The position numbers and the translations under genes are program-made. From NCBI GenBank assembly GCA_963844435.1, contig CAWJOG010000007.1:94113-158112 (forward strand): a DNA stretch of 64,000 nucleotides, in the 5' to 3' direction. Shown here piece by piece: positions 23,362 through 32,517 of the stretch; position 1 is the stretch's first letter; each line of letters starts with the position of its first letter. This stretch comes from JBDSLU01 sp963844435 (GTDB lineage Bacteria; Acidobacteriota; Vicinamibacteria; Vicinamibacterales; Vicinamibacteraceae). The notes under the pieces are model-generated. The model saw nothing but the letters and a program-made list of their open reading frames with translations, ran no database searches and was not told the origin of the DNA.

Positions 23362-24426
23362 ATGCGACAAGCGATTGCGGGGGTCCGCTGGGGATGGATG
23401 GTGGCGGCCGGTCTCGCCCTCGGTGCGGCGACCGTCGGACTTGACCTGGCGACCGTTCGCCTCGAGGGACAGACGATGACCACGCCCAAGACGATCGGCA
23501 CGCTCATCAAGGCGGATCCGCGCTTCGACACGTTGATTGCGCCGGGCACCACGCTCGACGTCCTCGCCGACGGCTACGACTGGTCCGAGGGGCCGGTCTG
23601 GGTGCCGCGGGACGGGGGCTTCCTGCTCTGGTCGGACGTGCCCGCCAACACGATCTTCAAGTGGTCGCCGGGTAAGCCCGCGGCCGCGTACATGAAGCCG
23701 TCGGGCTTCACCGGCGTCGGAAAGTACAGCAGCGAGCCGGGCAGCAACGGCCTGACGCTCGACAAGCAGGGCCGGTTGATCGCCGCCGAGCACGGCGATC
23801 GCCGCGTCTCGCGCTACGACTGGACCGGCGGCAAGCGCACCATTGCCGACAACTGGCAGGGCAAGCGCTTCAACAGCCCCAACGACGTGATCGTGAAGTC
23901 GAACGGCGACATCTACTTCACCGATCCCATCTACGGCCTCCCCGAGCGCGAGACCGACAAGACGCGCGAAACCGACTTCTGCGGCGTCTACCGCTGGTCG
24001 GCGAAGACGGGCGAGGTAACGCTCCTGACCAAGGAACTGTCGCGTCCGAACGGCCTCGCCTTCTCGCCCGACGAGACACTGCTCTACGTCGCCAACTCCG
24101 ATCCCGCCAAGGCCATCTGGATGGTCTACCCGGTGCAGGCGGACGGGTCGATCGGCGGCGGCAAGGTGTTCAAGGACGTGACGAGCATGGTCGGCAAGCA
24201 GCACCCGGGGCTGCCGGACGGCCTGCGCGTCGACGCCAAGGGCAACCTGTTCGCCAGCGGGCCTGGCGGCATCCACGTCTACGCGCCCGACGGCACGCTC
24301 CTCGGCCGCATCGAGACCGGCCAGGCCACGGCCAACTGCGCCTTCGGTGACGGCGGCGATCTCTACATCACCGCCGACATGTACATCGTTCGCGTGAAGA
24401 CGAAGACGAAAGGCGCGGGGCTCTGA
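23362..24426 (+). CDS. SMP-30/gluconolactonase-type secreted beta-propeller hydrolase
   Basis: 354 residues, preceded by a perfect Shine-Dalgarno GGAGGTGA at 23353-23360. A signal segment (VAAGLALGAATVGLDLA) is followed by the six-bladed SMP-30 domain. Marks are LADGYDWSEGPVWVP with the metal-ligand Glu, GSNGLTLDKQGRLIAAEHGD, FNSPNDVIVKSNGDIYFTDP (Asn/Asp ligands) and SRPNGLAFSPDETLLYV. The family hydrolyses sugar lactones; the substrate here is unknown. Its stop overlaps the start of the exonuclease III gene. Confidence 0.9.
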   Translation: MRQAIAGVRWGWMVAAGLALGAATVGLDLATVRLEGQTMTTPKTIGTLIKADPRFDTLIAPGTTLDVLADGYDWSEGPVWVPRDGGFLLWSDVPANTIFKWSPGKPAAAYMKPSGFTGVGKYSSEPGSNGLTLDKQGRLIAAEHGDRRVSRYDWTGGKRTIADNWQGKRFNSPNDVIVKSNGDIYFTDPIYGLPERETDKTRETDFCGVYRWSAKTGEVTLLTKELSRPNGLAFSPDETLLYVANSDPAKAIWMVYPVQADGSIGGGKVFKDVTSMVGKQHPGLPDGLRVDAKGNLFASGPGGIHVYAPDGTLLGRIETGQATANCAFGDGGDLYITADMYIVRVKTKTKGAGL

Positions 24427-25167
24427 AGATCGCCACCTGGAACGTCAACGGGTTGCGCGCCCGCCAGGCCCAGCTCGAGGCGTGGCTGGCCGAGACACAG
24501 CCGGACGTGCTGTGCCTGCAGGAGATCAAGGCGTCGCCGGCGCAACTCGGCCTGCTCGCCGACATCGCGGGGTACCATTGCTACTGGCACGGCGACAAGG
24601 GCTACTCGGGCGTCGCGCTCCTCGTCTCGGAGCGCGTCGCGCCCGACTGTCCCAGCTACGTCGTCCCACCCTTCGACTTCGAGGCCCGGATCGTGACGGT
24701 GCGCCTGCCGGATCTGGCGGTCGCCTCCGTCTACGTCCCGAACGGCGGCAAGGACTTCGAGGCCAAGCTGCGCTTCCTCGGCGATCTCGAGGCGTTCGCC
24801 GCCAGCCATGCCCGCGACGGTGTCCCGCTCGTGATCTGCGGCGACCTGAACGTGGCGCGCACCGATGCGGACATCCATCCCAAGGAACGCAAGGCCAACA
24901 TCATCGGCGACGCGGGCGGACGAGCGCGCCCTGCTCGAGCGGGTCATCGCGCACGGCCTGGTCGACGTGCAGCGCACCCTCAACCCGGACGCCACCGATC
25001 TCTTCACCTGGTGGGCGCCCTGGCGCAACCTGCGCCAGCGCAACATCGGCTGGCGGATCGACTACGTGCTCGCCTCGACGGCGCTGCACGCGCGCACGGC
25101 GAGCTGCATCGTCGAGCGCGAGGTCGGCACCAGCGATCACGCCCCGGTCACGTGGACCTTCGCCTAG
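24423..25167 (+). CDS. xthA: exodeoxyribonuclease III (one +1 frameshift)
   Basis: About 247 residues, an AP endonuclease/3'-5' exonuclease of base-excision repair. Motifs are KIATWNVNGLRAR, VLCLQEIKAS, CGDLNVARTDADIHP, NIGWRIDYVLAS and TSDHAPVTWTF. The frame changes near 24913 (one extra base; total length 3n+1). The expected MKIATWN start reads CTG AAG ATC at 24423, with CTG overlapping the upstream TGA. Either a rare CTG start or a miscalled base explains this, as no better start lies upstream. Confidence 0.87.
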
Positions 25168-25198
25168 AACGGACCGCTTCGTCCGCCTGGAGCACACG

Positions 25199-27104
25199 AT
25201 GCGCTTCGGCCGCCTTCTCGCCTGCGCGTGCCTCATCGTCACGGCAGGGTGCCGTGACACCGCGACCCCGCCGATGAGCGCCACGCCGCCGACCACGCCG
25301 CCCGCCGCCACGACCGTCGCGCGCGATCCGCACTCCGCCGCCCGGCCCGAGGAGGCGCGCGTCACGCACGTCGCGCTCGACCTGGCCGCCGACTTCACGG
25401 CGAAGGCGCTCGCCGGGACGGCGACGCTGACGCTCGCGCGGACCGGCTCGGCGCCGACGCTGGTGCTCGACACCGCCGACCTCGACGATCCTCAAGGTCA
25501 CCGACGCCCTCGGTCACACGCTGAGCCACGCGCTCGGCGCCAGGGACCCGGTCCTCGGCCAGCCGCTCACGATCACGCTGACGCCGGACATCACCAAGGT
25601 CGTGGTCGAGTACCCGGACCTCGCCGCAGGCGGCGGCGCTGCAGTGGCTGTCCCCGTCGCAGACCGCGGGCAGGAAGCATGCGTATCTCTTCTCGCAGGG
25701 CCAGGCGATCCTGACCCGCTCGTGGCTGCCGACACAGGACAGCCCGGCCATCCGCCAGACCTACGAGGCGCGGCTCACCGTGCCGGCGCCGCTGGTCGCG
25801 GTGATGAGCGCCGAGCGTCTCACGCCCGGACGGCGTGCCGCTGCCCGACGGCCGCCGCCGTTTCGAGTTCCGGCTGACCCACGCGGTCCCGCCCTACCTG
25901 ATCGCCTTCGCCGTGGGCGATCTGGCGGTGCGACCGATCAGCGCGCGGACGGCGGTCGTCGCCGAACCGTCGGTGGTCGATCGCGCCGCGGCCGAGTTCG
26001 TCGATCTCGAGAAGATGGTGGCGGCGGCCGAAGCGCTCTACGGCCCCTATCGCTGGGGCCGCTACGACGTCCTGGTGATGCCGCCCTCGTTCCCGTTCGG
26101 CGGCATGGAGAATCCGATGCTGACGTTCGCGACGCCGACGATCCTCGCCGGCGATCGATCGCTGACGTCGCTCATCGCGCACGAGCTCGCCCACTCGTGG
26201 TCGGGCAATCTCGTCACCAACGCGACGTGGAACGACTTCTGGCTGAACGAAGGGTTCACCGTCTATTTCGAGCTGCGGATCATGGAGGCGCTCTACGGCC
26301 CCGAGCGGATGGCGATGCTCGAAGCGCTCGGCCGCCGTGAGCTGGTCGACGAGATCGCCGGGCTCGGCGCCGGCTCGAAGGACACGCACCTGCGGCTGTC
26401 GCTCGCCGGCCGCAACCCCGACGACGGCATGACCGCGGTGCCCTACGACAAGGGCGCGGCGCTGCTGCGCCTGATCGAGCACGTGGTCGGGCGGGCGAAC
26501 GTTCGACGCCTGGCTGCGGTCCTGGTTCGGGCGGCGCGCCTTCACCTCGGCGACCACCGACGACTTCGTCGCCGACCTGCGCGCCAACCTGCTCGGCAAC
26601 GACGCGGCCCTCGAGGCCCGCATCGACCTGCGGGCGTGGCTCGACGCGCCGGGCATCCCGCCCAACGCGACGCAGCCGACGGCTGCCGCCTTCGACGAGG
26701 TGGACGCGGCCGTGAAGCAGTTCGCGGCCGGCACGCCGGCGTCGCAGATCGCGACGAAGGGGTGGGTCACGCAGCAGTGGCTGCGCTTCCTCGTCAGCCT
26801 GCCGGAGCGGGCCACGATGGCGCAGATCGCCGACCTCGATCGGGCCTTCGCCTTCTCGAAGTCGGGCAACAGCGAGATCCTGTTCGCCTGGCTGCGGATC
26901 GCCATCCGGCACCGCTACGAGCCGGCGATGCCGGCCCTGGAGCAGTTCCTGACCTCGCAGGGCCGCCGCAAGTTCCTGCGTCCGCTGTACGATGACCTCA
27001 TGAAGACATCGTGGGGCCCGGCCGTCGCGCGCCGGATCTACCAGAAGGCGCGGCCGACGTATCACGCCGTCTCGGTCGCCACGCTCGACACCATCGTGAA
27101 ATGA
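25199..27104 (+). CDS. M1-family aminopeptidase lipoprotein (LTA4 hydrolase-like; four frameshifts)
   Basis: About 634 residues. Lipoprotein signal LIVTAGCRD; N-terminal beta domain; then LQWLSPSQTAGRKHAYLFSQ, the exopeptidase motif GGMEN, zinc site HELAHSWSGN with Glu in NEGFTVYFE, and a C-terminal ARM-like domain (MAQIADLDRAFAFSKSGNSE) as in leukotriene-A4-hydrolase relatives. Single extra bases near 25490, 25640, 25830 and 26500 break the frame; total length 3n+1 agrees with four insertions. It is the first gene of an operon with a Nudix gene (ATGA overlap). Removal of N-terminal residues in the periplasm is the likely role. Confidence 0.85.
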
Positions 27105-27610
27105 CCGACGGAGGACGACGAGGGAAGGTCAGCGCGGGGCTCCTGATGTACCGCGAGTGCGGCGCGCCCGCCGACGCGATCGAGGTGTTCCTGGTCCACC
27201 CCGGCGGGCCGTTCTTCCGCAACCGCGACGAGGGCGCCTGGACGATTCCCAAGGGCGGCATCGAAGCCGGCGAGTCGCCGCTCGCCGCCGCCGAGCGCGA
27301 GTTCCGGGAAGAGACCGGCTTCACGCCGGCCGGGCCCTACCTCGAGCTGACGCCGGTGCAGCAGCGCGGCGGCAAGACGGTGATGGCGTGGGCGTTCCGC
27401 GGTGACTGCGATCCGTTCAAGGTCAAGCCGAACACGTTCTCGATGGAGTGGCCGCGCGGCTCCGGCCGCCAGCGCGAGTTCCCCGAAATCGACTACGCCG
27501 CGTTCTTCACGCCCGAGGACGCGCGCAGGAAGCTGAACCCCGCCCAGGTCGCGTTCGTCGACGAGCTGATGGCGCTGCTCGCGGCGAAACACATCGCCCC
27601 CTCCTCATGA
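27101..27610 (+). CDS. Nudix hydrolase (Ap4A/NTP-type)
   Basis: 169 residues beginning at an ATG that overlaps the M1 stop (ATGA). It has GLLMYR, LVHPGGPFFRNRDEGAWTIP and the Nudix box GGIEAGESPLAAAEREFREE plus TGFTPAG. This type (KVSAGLLMYR...VHPGGPF) is predicted to act on dinucleoside polyphosphates or modified NTPs. The stop overlaps the start of the aminotransferase. Confidence 0.9.
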   Translation: MTDGGRRGKVSAGLLMYRECGAPADAIEVFLVHPGGPFFRNRDEGAWTIPKGGIEAGESPLAAAEREFREETGFTPAGPYLELTPVQQRGGKTVMAWAFRGDCDPFKVKPNTFSMEWPRGSGRQREFPEIDYAAFFTPEDARRKLNPAQVAFVDELMALLAAKHIAPSS

Positions 27611-28819
27611 CCAGCCCGCCCTCTCCGATCGAGCCGCGCCGCGGGCGGAGTGGCGCGTCGGCACGCGTCGAGGCCGTCCAGGCGCCCGTCATTCCGATCG
27701 TCGCCGGCTGGATCCGGGAGACGCCCGGCACCATCTCGCTCGGCCAGGGCGTCGTCTCCTACGGCCCGCCGCGGCGAAGCGATCGCTTCGCTGGCGTCCT
27801 TCGGCGGCGAGCTGGCCGATCATCGCTACGGGCCGGTCGAAGGCCTGCCCCGCCTGGTCGCGCGCCTCGAAGCCAAGCTCCGCGACGAGAACGGCCTCGA
27901 CGTCGCACGCGGCAGCCGGGTGGTCGTGACCGCCGGCGGCAACATGGCGTTCCTCAACGCCGTGCTGGCCATCGCCGATCCGGGCGACGAGATCATCCTG
28001 CCGGTGCCGTTCTACTTCAACCACGACATGGCCATCGTGCTGGCCGGGTGCCGCACGGTGCCGGTCGCGACGCGACCCGACTACCAGCTCGATCTCGGGG
28101 CGCTCACCGCGGCCATCACGCCGCGGACGCGCGCGATCGTCACGGTGTCGCCGAACAACCCGTCCGGCGCCGTCTACCCAGAGGCCGCGCTGCGCGCCGT
28201 CAACGATCTGTGCCGCGAGCGCGGCCTCTTCCACATCCACGACGAGGCCTACGAGTACTTCACCTACGACGAGCCGCACGTGTCGCCGGGCGCGTTCGCC
28301 GGCGCCGCCGGGCACACCATCTCGATGTGGTCGCTGTCGAAGGCGTTCGGCTTCGCCAGCTGGCGCATCGGCTACATGACGATCCCCGAGGCGCTGTTCG
28401 ACGCGGTCAACAAGATCCAGGACACCAACCTGATCTGCCCCGGCGCGGTCTCGCAGCACGCCGCGCTCGCCGCGCTCGACGTCGGACGGCCCTACTGCGA
28501 CGCCCACGTCCGGGTGCTGGCCCAGGTGCGCGCGCTGGTCTACGCGCGCCTCGCCACGCTCGGCGATCTCGTCGAGGCGCCGGACGCCCGCGGCGCGTTC
28601 TACGTGCTGCTGCGGGTGAAGACCGCGCTCGACCCGTACGTCCTCGCGGAACGCCTGATCCGCGAGCACAAGGTCGCGACCATTCCGGGCCCGGCGTTCG
28701 GCCTCACCGCCGGCTGCTCGCTGCGGCTGTCCTACGGCGCGCTGGCGCCGGACACCGTCGCCGAAGGGATCGACCGCCTCGTCGCGGGCCTCGGCTCCAT
28801 TCTGCGCACGCCGGCATAG
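27607..28819 (+). CDS. PLP-dependent aminotransferase, class I/II (one +1 frameshift)
   Basis: About 404 residues. The N-terminal part (VIPIVAGWIRETPGTISLGQ) and the rest (EAIASLASFGGELADHRYGP) are in adjacent frames, joined near 27775; length 3n+1. Fold-type I landmarks: GNMAFLNAVLAIADPGDEII, TVSPNNPSGAVYP, IHDEAYEYFTYD, Lys Schiff-base region SMWSLSKAFGFASWRIGYM and SLRLSYGA. Substrate specificity cannot be read from this. It is the third gene of the M1-Nudix operon. Confidence 0.88.
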
Positions 28820-28869
28820 GCCCGCGCGCAGGGTGAACGCGCCCGCACCATGGCGCGTCGTTCAGGCAT

Positions 28870-29781
28870 ATGGTCGATGCGATGCGTCGCTGGCTGCTCC
28901 GCGCCTTGGTCGCCTACCTGCTCGCGTCGATCGCGGCGGGCGTCCCGCTGGGCGAATTCGCGCTGCAGCGCGGCCGGCCGCCGGACGGCGGGGACGCCGA
29001 CGCACGCGGCCGGGCCGTCGCGGCTCGCCACGGCGCCGTCCTCCGGCCGGTTCGACTCACCGCCGCCGACGGCGTGACCCTCGACGCGTGGCTGTTCACG
29101 CGCGGCCGCCCGGCACGCGGCACCGTCATCGTCACCCACGGCTCTGGCGCTTCCCGCGATCACGCGATGCCCTACGCCGCATTCCTGCTCGACGCCGACT
29201 TCGACGTGCTCGCGCCGGATGCGCGCGGTCACGGCACGAGCGGCGGCTTCCCGACGTACGGCATCCGCGAGGCGGACGACATGCGGCGCTGGGCCGAGTG
29301 GGTGCGGCGGACGCCTGGCGCCTGCGTCTACGCGCTCGGCGCGTCGATGGGCGCGGCCCACGTGCTGCTGGCCGAAGCCGGGCGGCCGACGTTCTGCGCG
29401 ATCGTCAGCGACGCGGCGTTCGCGACCTTCCTCGAAGCCGGGCTGGATCGCATCGCCCGGCCGCTCCGGCTCGGGGACATCGGCCGGTGGCTGGGCCGCC
29501 CCGCGGCCTACGCCGGCATCGGCTATGTGCGCGCACGCTACGGGGTCAACCTGCTCGAGGCCGCCCCGGCCGCGGCCATCGGCCGGATCCGCGCGCCCCT
29601 GCTGCTGATCCACGGTGACGACGACCGCGACACACCCGTCTACCATGCGCGGGCACTGGCCGTGGCCCAGCCCGCGGCGACGCTGTGGATCGTGCCGGGT
29701 GCGGCGCACAGCGCCTCGTGGCGGGCCGAGCCCACGGAGTACCCACGCCGAATCGTGGCCTTCTTTCGCGGCCACGAGTAA
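28870..29781 (+). CDS. alpha/beta-hydrolase, membrane-anchored
   Basis: 303 residues. An N-terminal hydrophobic segment (LLRALVAYLLASIAAGVPLG) is followed by a hydrolase fold: oxyanion region VTHGSGASRDH, VLAPDARGHGTSGG, nucleophile elbow GASMGAAH, Asp in IHGDDDRDTPV and His in PGAAHSASW. All triad members are present. Likely a carboxylesterase or dipeptidyl-peptidase-like enzyme acting at the membrane; substrate unknown. DUF411 follows after 12 bp. Confidence 0.85.
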   Translation: MVDAMRRWLLRALVAYLLASIAAGVPLGEFALQRGRPPDGGDADARGRAVAARHGAVLRPVRLTAADGVTLDAWLFTRGRPARGTVIVTHGSGASRDHAMPYAAFLLDADFDVLAPDARGHGTSGGFPTYGIREADDMRRWAEWVRRTPGACVYALGASMGAAHVLLAEAGRPTFCAIVSDAAFATFLEAGLDRIARPLRLGDIGRWLGRPAAYAGIGYVRARYGVNLLEAAPAAAIGRIRAPLLLIHGDDDRDTPVYHARALAVAQPAATLWIVPGAAHSASWRAEPTEYPRRIVAFFRGHE

Positions 29782-29793
29782 GATCGGATCACC

Positions 29794-30279
29794 ATGATGA
29801 TGATCCGCTCAGCCGCTGTCGCGCTCGCCTCCGCCGTGGTCCTCGTTGCCGGGGTCGGCGTCGCGGTCGTCAGCAGCCAGCAGGGCAAGACGGCAACCGG
29901 CAAGCCGAGCGTCGCGGTGTTCAAGAGCCCGACCTGCGGCTGCTGCGCGAAGTGGAACGAGCACATGACGGCGGCCGGTTACGCCGTGAACTCGCGCGAC
30001 ATGACCGACATGAACGCCGTCAAGGACGAGCACCGCGTGCCGTCGCCCCTGCGTTCCTGCCATACCGCCCTCGTCGCCGGCTACGTCATCGAAGGGCACG
30101 TGCCCGCGGACGTCGTCGCCAGGCTCCTCGCCGAGCGTCCCGCGGGCGTCGTCGGCATCGCCGTGCCGGGCATGCCCGCGGGATCGCCGGGCATGGAATC
30201 ACCGGACGGCTTCAAGACCCCCTACCAGGTGATGGCGTTCACCCAGGACGGCCAGTCGCGCGTCTACGCCAGCAAGTAG
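29794..30279 (+). CDS. DUF411 metal-binding periplasmic protein
   Basis: 161 residues starting MMMIRSAAVALASAVVLVAG (signal), then the DUF411 core: VFKSPTCGCCAKWNEHM with a CGCC site, VPSPLRSCHTALVAGYVIEG and GHVPADVVARLLAERPAG. DUF411 proteins often accompany copper resistance genes and are thought to bind metal through the CxCC and Cys-His residues. No copper operon is adjacent. The opposing small gene overlaps its last 81 bp. Confidence 0.9.
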   Translation: MMMIRSAAVALASAVVLVAGVGVAVVSSQQGKTATGKPSVAVFKSPTCGCCAKWNEHMTAAGYAVNSRDMTDMNAVKDEHRVPSPLRSCHTALVAGYVIEGHVPADVVARLLAERPAGVVGIAVPGMPAGSPGMESPDGFKTPYQVMAFTQDGQSRVYASK

Positions 30280-30531
30280 CGTCGCCTCGACCGTCGCCGC
30301 TCGCGCCACGGCCGCGGCGGCTCCCGGACGGGCGAAGCGCGCCAGCACGAGGTCGCGCCGGCGCCGCGCCTCCAGGATGTCGTCGGTGCCGAGCGACTGG
30401 CGGACGCGCTCCTGGCGCCAGCCGTCGTGCAGCAGCGTCACGGCCAGCCACCACAGGCGGCCGTTCTTCCACAGATGGTGGTTCGGGTTGGTTTCAGACG
30501 CCCGGCTGGGCGCGAGTTGAGTGGTCGGCAT
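30199..30531 (-). CDS. small integrase-arm-like hypothetical protein
   Basis: About 110 residues: PNHHLWKNGRLWWLAVTLLH, then DGWRQERVRQSLGTDDILEA and RRRRDLVLARFARP. The first 70 residues resemble the N-terminal arm DNA-binding segment of tyrosine recombinases, but no catalytic domain follows. The C-terminal 40 residues overlap DUF411 and may be spurious, from a missed stop. Directly upstream lies a region with a 12-bp inverted repeat and a strong hairpin. Confidence 0.5.
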   Translation of the reverse strand: MPTTQLAPSRASETNPNHHLWKNGRLWWLAVTLLHDGWRQERVRQSLGTDDILEARRRRDLVLARFARPGAAAAVARAATVEATLLAGVDARLAVLGERHHLVGGLEAVR

Positions 30532-30589
30532 GATGTCTTCTCCTCTGCCGTGCGCCGCGCCCGTCGGGCGAACCGCACGCTGTTGAAGA

Positions 30590-30827
30590 AGACATCCGGA
30601 GGGCCGGATCGGCTCGCCGCCCGCCCCGCCAGCCCCCTTTTGCGTCACGGGGCGGCGGAATCACGCGGACGGCAGGTGCCGTTCCGGTGGACATTGGGTT
30701 GTTCCGCCAACGCAGCGAAACCACATCTCCCTAGGGGCGGCGGACCGCCCGGAGAGAATGGCACCTTGGGATGTCCGCCCAGGTTGCCGGACCGCGCCTT
30801 TTCTCTGGCGGGTCGCTCCGGATGTCT
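30590..30827. repeat. 238-bp segment bounded by 12-bp inverted repeats with internal hairpin
   Basis: AGACATCCGGAG (30590-30601) is matched by its exact reverse complement CTCCGGATGTCT (30816-30827). Inside, TCTCC (30726-30730) and GGAGA (30751-30755) bracket GGGCGG-CGGA-CCGCCC, a compound hairpin. There is no coding content. It lies upstream of the small arm-like gene and downstream of the pseudouridine synthase stop. It may be a miniature mobile element or a structured leader; I cannot decide between them. Confidence 0.5.
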
Positions 30828-30841
30828 AAACGGCCTTCAGT

Positions 30842-31654
30842 CTAGCGGGTGTCGGCCCCGCCGCGCAACAGACGGACTTCGTCATAGGTCAGCGGCCGCC
30901 ACCGTCCAGGCGGCAGCGTGCCCAGCTCGACGCCACCGAACGACACGCGCAGCAGCCGCGTCACGTCGTGCCCGACCGCCGCGAACAGCCGCCTGATCTC
31001 GCGGTTGCGGCCTTCGACCACCTCCACCAGCAGATGCGTCTCGCGGCCGGACCGCTTGCGCAGGGTCACACGCGGCGTCACCAGCGCGCCGTCGATCGTG
31101 ATGCCGCGCGACAGCGCCTCGAGTGACGCATCGTCGACGGAGCCGCGAACGGTCACGACGTAGACGCGGGGCACGGCGTTGGCGGGATCGAGCAGCGCCG
31201 CGGAAAGGCGGGTGTCCGTGGTGAACAGGAGCAGGCCGCTCGACGCCAGATCGAGCCGGCCGATCGCCTGGAGGTGCGGTCCGGCGTCCCGTACCAGCTC
31301 GTAGGCAGTGGGGCGGCCCTCGGGATCGCGCCGCGTGGTGACGACGCCGCGCGGCTTGTGGAGCAGCACGGTCAGCGTCTCGGCCGCCTCGCGCGCCTCG
31401 CCGTCGATCGCGATCCGCACGCGCTCGGGCACGACGGCCTTCGCCGGATCGCGGGCGACGCGGCCGTCGACCGACACGCGGCCATCGACGACCAGCGCCC
31501 GCGCCTCGCTGCGCGACGCCATGCCCAGCTTGGACAACGCCCGCTCGAGCGACACGGTGCCCGGCGGGCGCCTCGGACCCGGCGAGCGGGGCGGGCCCGG
31601 TGCGCGGCCGGTCAGCGGGCGTCGAGGAGCGCCGCTTCGTGCGCGCGCAGCCAT
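30842..31654 (-). CDS. RsuA/RluB-family pseudouridine synthase
   Basis: 270 residues from ATG 31654 (a GTG at 31555 is the alternative). A basic Pro/Arg-rich start leads to an S4 RNA-binding domain (VSLERALSKLGMASRSEARA). The synthase domain follows: VLLHKPRGVVTTRRDPEGR, catalytic Asp in AIGRLDLASSGLLLFT, RVYVVTVRG and VEGRNREIRRLFAAVGHDV. It isomerises a specific uridine in rRNA. It overlaps the YgjP-like gene by 43 bp and is the last gene of the LOG–YgjP–Rlu set. Confidence 0.92.
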   Translation of the reverse strand: MAARARSGAPRRPLTGRAPGPPRSPGPRRPPGTVSLERALSKLGMASRSEARALVVDGRVSVDGRVARDPAKAVVPERVRIAIDGEAREAAETLTVLLHKPRGVVTTRRDPEGRPTAYELVRDAGPHLQAIGRLDLASSGLLLFTTDTRLSAALLDPANAVPRVYVVTVRGSVDDASLEALSRGITIDGALVTPRVTLRKRSGRETHLLVEVVEGRNREIRRLFAAVGHDVTRLLRVSFGGVELGTLPPGRWRPLTYDEVRLLRGGADTR

Positions 31655-32517
31655 CGTCGCGATGCCTCGTGGCCCGGGCAGGCGCGTGCGACCAGCGCCC
31701 AGAAACGCGCCGAGTGGTTCGGCTGGCGCAGGTGCATCAGCTCGTGGATCAGCACGTAGTCGCGGACGTCGTCCGGCGTCTGGATCAGGCGCCAGTTGAG
31801 CGAGATGCGGCCGCCGGTCGCGCACGATCCCCAGCGCGCCCGCTGGTTGCGCACCGACACGTGCGTGACGGGGAGCTCGAACCGCGCCGCGAGCATCATG
31901 AGACGCGCCGGCAGGGCGCGCGTGGCCCGGACGCGCAGCCACGCCGACGCGACGGGACGCAGATCGTCCCCGTCGCGGGGGCGCGGCGTCACGACCAGCG
32001 TGCCGTCCTGCTCGACGACGCCGGCCCGGGCCCCCGACCCGCGGCGCAGCGCGACGGTGGATCCGCCGAGCAGCACCTCGTGTCCGTCGCGCCAGTCGCG
32101 CGATGGACGGATGGGCGCGCGCGCCGTCTGCGCGGCGCGCTGCCGCGCCACCCAGTCATGCTGCGCCTCGAGGAACGCCAGCGCTTCGCGCTTCGAGCCC
32201 CAGCGCGGGATGGTCACGCGCGGGGTGCCGTCCGGCAGCAGGCGCAGCACGTACTGCCGCGCCCGCGGATGCCGGACCAGACGCGGCGCCAGCGGCACGA
32301 GGATGGTCGATGTGTCATCGCGCCCGAGGCCGGGCCCTGGCCCGGCCGAGTGCCCGTGCAACGGCTCCGGCGCCAGCGGCGAACTGGCATCGCGCCAGAG
32401 GCCGGGCCCTGGCCCGGCCGAGTGCCTGTGCAACGGCTCCGGCGCCACCGGCGCTGGAGCCGGTGCATCAAACACGAGCCGCAACTGCGCCAGCAGGGTC
32501 TTCACGCCGGCTCCCAT
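31612..32517 (-). CDS. YgjP-like (SprT/WLM-related) metallopeptidase
   Basis: 301 residues. The family core is at the C-terminus: RNQRARWGSCATGGRISLNW, then IQTPDDVRDYVLIHELMHLR with HELMH and QPNHSARFWALV supplying the third His. The N-terminal 60 residues are a Pro/Gly/His-rich extension containing two copies of PEPLH.HSAGPGPGL.RD made by an in-frame 72-bp tandem duplication. YgjP is linked to nucleotide or zinc-dependent cleavage, but its substrate is not established. It overlaps the LOG gene by 16 bp. Confidence 0.87.
   Translation of the reverse strand: MGAGVKTLLAQLRLVFDAPAPAPVAPEPLHRHSAGPGPGLWRDASSPLAPEPLHGHSAGPGPGLGRDDTSTILVPLAPRLVRHPRARQYVLRLLPDGTPRVTIPRWGSKREALAFLEAQHDWVARQRAAQTARAPIRPSRDWRDGHEVLLGGSTVALRRGSGARAGVVEQDGTLVVTPRPRDGDDLRPVASAWLRVRATRALPARLMMLAARFELPVTHVSVRNQRARWGSCATGGRISLNWRLIQTPDDVRDYVLIHELMHLRQPNHSARFWALVARACPGHEASRRWLRAHEAALLDAR
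32326..32469. repeat. 72-bp tandem duplication inside the YgjP-like gene
   Basis: Two adjacent copies with period 72 bp (for example GAGGCCGGGCCCTGG at 32326 and 32398), differing at only a few positions. Because 72 is 24 codons the frame is preserved. Each unit also carries a self-complementary GGCCGGGCCC-TGG-CCCGGCC stretch. Confidence 0.85.

Noticed and set aside
25199..27104. Programmed +1 frameshifting in the M1 peptidase and other genes.
   Set aside because: Too many sites, no shared slippery motif or stop-codon context, and several breaks within one gene; insertion errors are simpler.
30300..30840. Riboswitch upstream of the arm-like gene.
   Set aside because: Strong hairpins are present, but none of the riboswitch core motifs I know could be matched; kept only as an inverted-repeat element.
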